From assembly GCA_943325255.2 (NCBI GenBank), contig CALPOS020000011.1, positions 1 through 21,237 of the forward strand: a stretch of DNA of 21,237 bases, in the 5' to 3' direction. Origin of the DNA: Sphingobacterium thalpophilum (lineage in GTDB: Bacteria > Bacteroidota > Bacteroidia > Flavobacteriales > Flavobacteriaceae). Shown in pieces: positions 17,166 through 21,237 of this stretch. The position numbers were made by a program, and so were the translations under genes. Positions within the stretch are counted from its first letter, which is position 1, and every line of letters begins with the position of its first letter. The notes beneath the pieces are model-generated. The model saw only the letters and a program-made list of their open reading frames with translations. It ran no database searches and was not told where the DNA came from.

Positions 17166-17183
17166 AACCATTAAGGGATTGAG
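17166..17183 (+). repeat. Left inverted repeat of GxxExxY cassette 1
   Basis: AACCATTAAGGGATTGAG pairs with 17649-17666, whose reverse complement is AACCATTAAGAGATTAAG; 16 of 18 bases agree. Further out both ends show TGGAA or TGGA, offset by three extra bases on this side. It lies 24 bases past the maltose phosphorylase stop. Confidence 0.8.
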
Positions 17184-17231
17184 AAAATTAAGAATGAACT
17201 AATAAAACTTAATCCATTGATAACTTAGATA

Positions 17232-17633
17232 ATGACTAAAAAGGAAGTAACACAATTGTCTTTTGAGATAACTGGATTAGCAATAAAAGTTCATAAAGAA
17301 TTAGGTCCAGGATTATTAGAAAGTGTTTATGAAAAATGTTTGAAATACGAGCTGGAGTCAAATGGATATGAAATTAAGCAACAATTACTAGTCAAAATTG
17401 ATTATTTTGATTTAGAGTTGGTTTCTGATTTACGACTAGATTTATTGGTCAATGATTGTGTTATTGTAGAATTAAAAACAGTCGAATCATTACTCCCGAT
17501 TCATGAGGCTCAATTAATGACATACATGAAATTATTAAGAAAACCGCAAGGTTTACTCATTAACTTCAACACAACTAATATTACTAAGTCTTTAAAACCA
17601 ATTGTAAATGAATACTTTGCGAAACTAGACTAA
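17232..17633 (+). CDS. GxxExxY family protein (PD-(D/E)XK_3 fold), copy 1
   Basis: A 133-residue small soluble protein without signal peptide. It carries the family signature GLLESVY (G27, E30, Y33) within VHKELGPGLLESVYEKCLKY. The nuclease-like core is intact in outline: D70 in RLDLLV, E80 and K82 in VELKT, and Q in HEAQLMTYM. The family is related by fold to PD-(D/E)XK nucleases, but no biochemical role is established to my knowledge. It is bracketed by inverted repeats (17166-17183 and 17649-17666) and separates the maltose phosphorylase from the SusA-like gene. It has no obvious link to sugar use and is best read as a passenger. Identity to copy 2 is moderate, so it is not a recent duplicate. 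Confidence 0.88.
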   Translation: MTKKEVTQLSFEITGLAIKVHKELGPGLLESVYEKCLKYELESNGYEIKQQLLVKIDYFDLELVSDLRLDLLVNDCVIVELKTVESLLPIHEAQLMTYMKLLRKPQGLLINFNTTNITKSLKPIVNEYFAKLD

Positions 17634-17648
17634 AAAACCTTAATGAAA

Positions 17649-17666
17649 CTTAATCTCTTAATGGTT
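17649..17666 (+). repeat. Right inverted repeat of GxxExxY cassette 1
   Basis: CTTAATCTCTTAATGGTT is the imperfect reverse complement of 17166-17183. It ends four bases before the ATG of the SusA-like gene, so it forms the immediate leader of that gene. The ten bases AAACTTAATC at 17646-17655 also occur as a direct copy at 17205-17214. Confidence 0.8.
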
Positions 17667-17670
17667 CCAA

Positions 17671-19503
17671 ATGAAAAATATATTGTTTCTATTCTTCTTT
17701 AATATCTCTGTATTTGCTCAAGTCGAAAAAATGGAGCCCCCGTTTTGGTATGCTGGCTTGCACAATTCTGACCTGCAAATCATGTTTTATGGGAAAAACA
17801 TCGCGCAGAATTCGGTTGAAATATCGAATGGGATTACCATCAAAAACATTCAAAAAACTGAAAATCCAAACTACCTTTTTGTAACCATCAATACAGAGAA
17901 TAGCCAACCGCAAGAGCTTATTTTCACTTTCAAAAACAACAATAAGAGTTTTACACAAAAATACAGTTTAAAAGAGCGAAAGAAGAATTCTTCCTTTCGC
18001 AAAGGTTACGACGCCTCTGATGTTATTTATTTGCTCATGCCAGATCGTTTTGCCAACGGAAATCCGAAAAACGACAGCGATAATTCGGTCGCTGAAAAAG
18101 GAAACCGTTCCCTTCCAGGAGGCAGGCATGGCGGCGATATTGAAGGAATAATCAAAAATCTAGATTACATCAAAGAACTTGGCGCCACGTCGATTTGGTC
18201 GACACCACTTTGTGAAGACAACGATGAAACCTATTCTTATCATGGCTATGGACAATCCGATGTTTATAAAATTGATCCTCGCTATGGCAGCAATGAAGAT
18301 TACTTGCGTTTAAGCAGCGAATTGCACCAACGCGGTATGAAAAACATCATGGATTACGTCACCAATCATTGGGGTTGGCGTCATTGGATGATCAAGGATT
18401 TACCGACATATGATTGGGTGCATCAATTTCCAACTTTTACGCAATCTAATTATAGAATGACCACGCAGTTCGACATCAATGCTTCTGCGACAGATGCCGA
18501 ACATTGTATGGATGGATGGTTTGTAAAATCGATGCCGGATCTCAACCAATCGAATCCGCTGTTGCTCACCTATCTGATTCAAAATGCTATTTGGTGGATT
18601 GAATACGCCGATCTAGATGGATTCCGCGTGGACACCTTTTCCTACAATGATAAAGTGGGAATTTCCAAATGGTGTAAATCCATTCTGGACGAATATCCCT
18701 ATTTTAATATCGTGGGCGAAGTTTGGATGCACGACCAAGCACAAATGGCCTATTGGCAAAAAGACAGTAAGATTGGCGCGATTCAAAGTTACAATTCCAA
18801 TTTACCAAGCGTTATGGATTTTACCTTACACGACGCATTTGGAAACGTTTTTAATGAAGACGAATCTTCTTGGGACAAGGGAATGATCAAAGTCTACGAC
18901 AATTTTACGAACGACTTTTTATACCCGAATCCTAACAATATTATGACTTTTCTGGAGAATCATGACACTATGCGTTTCAATGAAATTTATAAGAATGATT
19001 TCAAAAAGTACCAATTGGGAATGACTTTAATTGCTACTGTACGGGGAATTCCGCAATTGTATTACGGATCCGAAATTGGCATGGCAGGCAACAAGGACAA
19101 AGGTGGAGATGCAGCCATTCGTCTAGATTTCCCCGGAGGCTGGGATGGTGATACGAACAACGCCTTTACAAACGCAGGAAGAACAGCCGAACAAAAACAA
19201 TATTTCGACTTTACTTCTAAACTATTGCAATGGAGAAAAACCAACGACGCGGTTCATTTCGGAAAAATGAAACATTATGTCCCACATAATAACGTATACG
19301 TTTATTTCAGATATACCGACAACAAATCAGTGATGATTATTTTAAACAACAGTACCAAAACACAAACGCTTAAGACCAATAGGTTTAAGGAAAGTATTCA
19401 AAATTATACCGCTGGTAAAGAAGTGTTATCTGGAAATACTATTGATTTAAAAAATGAAATTACTATCGAAGCGAAATCGTCTTTGATTATAGAGTTGCAA
19501 TAA
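17671..19503 (+). CDS. SusA-like GH13 cyclomaltodextrinase/neopullulanase, periplasmic
   Basis: A 610-residue GH13 enzyme. Residues 1-16 (MKNILFLFFFNISVFA) are a signal peptide. About 20-105 matches the cyclomaltodextrinase N-terminal domain (KMEPPFWYAGLHNSDLQIMF). The barrel contains TNHWG (N232-H233), DGFRVD with nucleophile D321, IVGEVW with acid/base E350, and ENHDTMR with stabilizer D432. The last 80 or so residues form the small C-terminal beta domain. There is no T9SS tail and no lipobox, so it should stay in the periplasm and cut imported maltodextrins, as SusA does in Bacteroides. Its leader is the right repeat of cassette 1, and no Shine-Dalgarno-like sequence is seen. Pullulan, cyclodextrin and maltodextrin preferences cannot be separated by reading. 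Confidence 0.93.
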   Translation: MKNILFLFFFNISVFAQVEKMEPPFWYAGLHNSDLQIMFYGKNIAQNSVEISNGITIKNIQKTENPNYLFVTINTENSQPQELIFTFKNNNKSFTQKYSLKERKKNSSFRKGYDASDVIYLLMPDRFANGNPKNDSDNSVAEKGNRSLPGGRHGGDIEGIIKNLDYIKELGATSIWSTPLCEDNDETYSYHGYGQSDVYKIDPRYGSNEDYLRLSSELHQRGMKNIMDYVTNHWGWRHWMIKDLPTYDWVHQFPTFTQSNYRMTTQFDINASATDAEHCMDGWFVKSMPDLNQSNPLLLTYLIQNAIWWIEYADLDGFRVDTFSYNDKVGISKWCKSILDEYPYFNIVGEVWMHDQAQMAYWQKDSKIGAIQSYNSNLPSVMDFTLHDAFGNVFNEDESSWDKGMIKVYDNFTNDFLYPNPNNIMTFLENHDTMRFNEIYKNDFKKYQLGMTLIATVRGIPQLYYGSEIGMAGNKDKGGDAAIRLDFPGGWDGDTNNAFTNAGRTAEQKQYFDFTSKLLQWRKTNDAVHFGKMKHYVPHNNVYVYFRYTDNKSVMIILNNSTKTQTLKTNRFKESIQNYTAGKEVLSGNTIDLKNEITIEAKSSLIIELQ

Positions 19504-19505
19504 TG

Positions 19506-19532
19506 GGCTCGCAAAGTCGCAGAGTCGCAAAG
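19506..19532 (+). repeat. Left repeat of GxxExxY cassette 2
   Basis: A G+C-rich 27-base element beginning GGCTCGCAAAGTCG and ending CGCAAAG, built of CGCAAAG units. Its last 25 bases are the reverse complement of 19973-19997 at 22 of 25 positions. It starts two bases after the SusA-like stop codon. Confidence 0.82.
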
Positions 19533-19558
19533 TAAGTTGCATTCTTAAAACATAAAAA

Positions 19559-19587
19559 ATACAAGCCATTATAAATATACAAGCCAT
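19559..19587 (+). repeat. Short tandem direct repeat at the start of GxxExxY copy 2
   Basis: ATACAAGCCAT occurs at 19559-19569 and 19577-19587, an 18-base period. The second copy contains the AT of the start codon, so the duplication touches the translation start region. Confidence 0.6.
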
Positions 19588-19963
19588 GAATGAAAACGAA
19601 TTGTCAAGAGTTATTGTTGATATCTGCTATAGAATTCATACAAAACTTGGCCCTGGACTTTTAGAAAGTGTTTATGAAGCAATCTTGTTTTATGAACTAA
19701 ATGCCTTAAATTTAAAAGTTAAACGACAAAAACCAATTCCTGTTATTTGGAATGAAATCAATTTAGACATTGGCTTTCGTTCAGATTTAATTGTAGAGAA
19801 TAAAGTAATAATTGAAATTAATTCTGTAGAGCAAATATCTAATGTTCATCCTAAACAATTGTTGACGTATTTGAAAATAACTAAACTTAAACTAGGGTTA
19901 TTAATTAACTTTAATGAAAATTTAATCCGGAACGGAATAACTAGAATTGTGAATAATTTATAA
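19586..19963 (+). CDS. GxxExxY family protein (PD-(D/E)XK_3 fold), copy 2, altered active-site motif
   Basis: A 125-residue soluble protein with the family signature GLLESVY (G24, E27, Y30) in HTKLGPGLLESVYEAILFYE. The conserved aspartate is D67 in FRSDLIV, but the ExK motif reads EIN (E77, N79), so the lysine found in copy 1 (ELK) is lost. The glutamine helix PKQLLTYLK is kept. If the family has nuclease chemistry, this copy is probably impaired, though the frame is open and well conserved, so another role or a relaxed motif is possible. It is bracketed by repeats at 19506-19532 and 19973-19997 and lies between two glycoside hydrolase genes on the same strand. Confidence 0.85.
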   Translation: MNENELSRVIVDICYRIHTKLGPGLLESVYEAILFYELNALNLKVKRQKPIPVIWNEINLDIGFRSDLIVENKVIIEINSVEQISNVHPKQLLTYLKITKLKLGLLINFNENLIRNGITRIVNNL

Positions 19964-19972
19964 CAACTCAAG

Positions 19973-19997
19973 CTTTGCGCATCTGCGTCTTTGCGAG
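19973..19997 (+). repeat. Right inverted repeat of GxxExxY cassette 2
   Basis: CTTTGCGCATCTGCGTCTTT and the following GCGAG are the reverse complement of the left repeat with three mismatches in 25 bases. It begins nine bases after the stop codon. Together the arms could pair in RNA across the gene or act as ends of a mobile unit. Confidence 0.82.
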
Positions 19998-20016
19998 ATT
20001 AACATAATGATAAAAA

Positions 20017-20043
20017 GGCTCGCAAAGTCGTGAAGCCGCAAAG
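20017..20043 (+). repeat. Third copy of the CGCAAAG-type repeat, direct orientation
   Basis: This 27-base element starts GGCTCGCAAAGTCG and ends CCGCAAAG. It matches the left repeat at 19506-19532 at 23 of 27 positions in the same orientation. It lies 20 bases beyond the right arm and ends 11 bases before the GH31 start codon. It could be the remnant of another cassette or an extra end. Confidence 0.78.
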
Positions 20044-20054
20044 AAATAGCATAC

Positions 20055-21237
20055 ATGAAAAAAATACTCCTATTCCTACTCATCTCCTCGTGTGCAATTG
20101 CTCAAAACGCCAATCGTAAATTCGAGAACTTCAAAAAGACTAAAAATGCTTTAGAAGTCATTACTTCCGACGGCAAATACATTTTCAAATCGTATTCCGA
20201 CAAAATCATCGAAACTTCTTTCATTCCCAAAGGAGAAACTTTTGATGCCACTTCACATGCGGTTGTGATTGCTCCAAAATCTGGAATTGCAAAAGTCAAA
20301 TCTGATAAAAACGCCATCCAATTTGTTACGTCTGGAATCGCCGTTACCATTCAAAAATCGCCTTTCAAAATATCCTACACCTATAAATCCAAAGCGCTGA
20401 TTTCGGAAAATAATGGCTATTTCAAAAAGGACAGTACCGATGTCATCGATTTCAATTTAGATAGTTCAGAAGTGCTTTATGGCGGCGGCGCTCGAGCTCT
20501 TGGTATGAACCGCCGTGGGAATCGCATGCAGTTGTACAACCGCGCGCATTATGGCTATGAAACAAAAGCGGAGTTGATGAATTTTTGTATTCCATTGGTT
20601 TTGTCTTCAAAAATTTATGCCGTACATTTTGATAATGAACCAATCGGATTTCTCGATTTAGACAGCAAAAAAGACAATACGTTAGCCTACGAAACCATCT
20701 CTGGTCGAAAAACCTATCAAGTCATTGCAGCAGATTCTTGGACGGAGCTAATTGGAAGTTATACTGATTTAACAGGGAAACAACCTTTACCAGCGCGTTG
20801 GACGCTAGGCAATTTCTCTAGTCGATTTGGATATCATTCTCAAGAAGAAGTAGAAAAAACCATCCGAAAATTTGAAGAGGATAAAATCCCAGTCGACGCG
20901 ATTATCCTCGATTTATATTGGTTCGGAAAAACAATAAAAGGCACGATGGGAAATTTGGACTGGGACAAAGACAATTTCCCAAATCCAACCAAAATGATTG
21001 CCGACCTTAATGGTAAAGGCGTCAAAACGGTTTTGATTACGGAACCTTTTGTTCTGACTACATCTACCAAATGGCAAGAAGCTGTCGATAAAAAAGTGTT
21101 AGCAATCGAAAAAGATGGAATGCCTTTTAAATATGATTTCTATTTCGGAAATACCGGATTAATCGACATCTTCAAACCAGAATGCGCTACTTGGTTTTGG
21201 GATATTTACAAAAGACTAATAAATCAAGGTGTTGGAG
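20055..21237 (+). CDS. GH31 alpha-glucosidase, 3' end outside the window
   Basis: The frame starts at ATG 20055 and stays open to the right edge, giving 394 codons. Residues 1-16 (MKKILLFLLISSCAIA) are a signal peptide with cleavage before Q17; the ISSC stretch could also be read as a weak lipobox, so anchoring is uncertain. About 20-220 is the N-terminal beta-sandwich (VLYGGGARALGMNRRGNRMQ, a GH31 hallmark). The barrel begins near 235 with LPARWTLGNFSSRFGYHSQE and IPVDAIILDLYWFG (278-291). The window ends at the strand preceding the nucleophile motif, so the catalytic aspartates are not visible. It probably removes glucose from maltodextrin ends in the periplasm or at the outer membrane, next to the SusA-like enzyme. 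Substrate linkage is not certain. Confidence 0.9.
   Translation, partial: MKKILLFLLISSCAIAQNANRKFENFKKTKNALEVITSDGKYIFKSYSDKIIETSFIPKGETFDATSHAVVIAPKSGIAKVKSDKNAIQFVTSGIAVTIQKSPFKISYTYKSKALISENNGYFKKDSTDVIDFNLDSSEVLYGGGARALGMNRRGNRMQLYNRAHYGYETKAELMNFCIPLVLSSKIYAVHFDNEPIGFLDLDSKKDNTLAYETISGRKTYQVIAADSWTELIGSYTDLTGKQPLPARWTLGNFSSRFGYHSQEEVEKTIRKFEEDKIPVDAIILDLYWFGKTIKGTMGNLDWDKDNFPNPTKMIADLNGKGVKTVLITEPFVLTTSTKWQEAVDKKVLAIEKDGMPFKYDFYFGNTGLIDIFKPECATWFWDIYKRLINQGVG

Noticed and set aside
17671..19503. T9SS export of the SusA-like enzyme
   Set aside because: The C-terminus is the cyclomaltodextrinase beta domain ending in SSLIIELQ with no sorting-domain motif.
19506..20043. CRISPR array, considered because of the three CGCAAAG-type repeats
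   Set aside because: The copies are unevenly spaced, in mixed orientation, and one interval is a protein-coding gene; no cas gene is present.

Overview
The window looks like a chromosomal segment of a Bacteroidota bacterium, most likely a Flavobacterium or close relative. It is AT-rich, has a SusC/SusD pair, carries SusD- and SusE-type lipoproteins with Asp-rich residues after the lipobox cysteine, encodes a secreted enzyme with a type IX secretion (T9SS) C-terminal sorting domain, and shows few Shine-Dalgarno sequences. Genus is inferred from gene order and protein style only.

Layout. (1) 1-2112, minus: an inner-membrane-anchored AsmA-like protein, cut by the left edge and probably unrelated to the rest. 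(2) 2174-11163, minus: a starch/maltodextrin-uptake operon in transcription order susC-like, susD-like, susE-like and a large T9SS-secreted GH13 alpha-amylase. A strong intrinsic terminator separates susE from the amylase, and a second one follows the amylase. (3) 11164-11386: divergent control region with a perfect 14-bp palindrome. (4) 11387-20054, plus: LacI-type regulator, SLC45-like MFS sugar transporter, beta-phosphoglucomutase, GH65 maltose phosphorylase, a GxxExxY-family protein, a SusA-like GH13 cyclomaltodextrinase/neopullulanase, and a second GxxExxY protein. (5) 20055-21237, plus: a GH31 alpha-glucosidase, cut by the right edge just before its catalytic nucleophile region.

Inferred joint function. 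The secreted amylase cuts starch outside the cell. SusC/D/E bind and import maltodextrins. The SusA-like GH13 and the GH31 enzyme trim them in the periplasm. The MFS carrier brings maltose into the cytoplasm, where maltose phosphorylase yields glucose and beta-glucose 1-phosphate and beta-phosphoglucomutase makes glucose 6-phosphate. The LacI-type protein is the probable sugar-responsive regulator.

The least expected part is the 3' end of the plus-strand cluster. Each of two diverged GxxExxY (PD-(D/E)XK_3 fold) genes is bracketed by its own pair of imperfect inverted repeats, from two unrelated repeat families, and sits in a junction just upstream of a glycoside hydrolase gene. They look like two small cassettes inserted in the operon. 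One has lost the lysine of its nuclease-like ExK motif.
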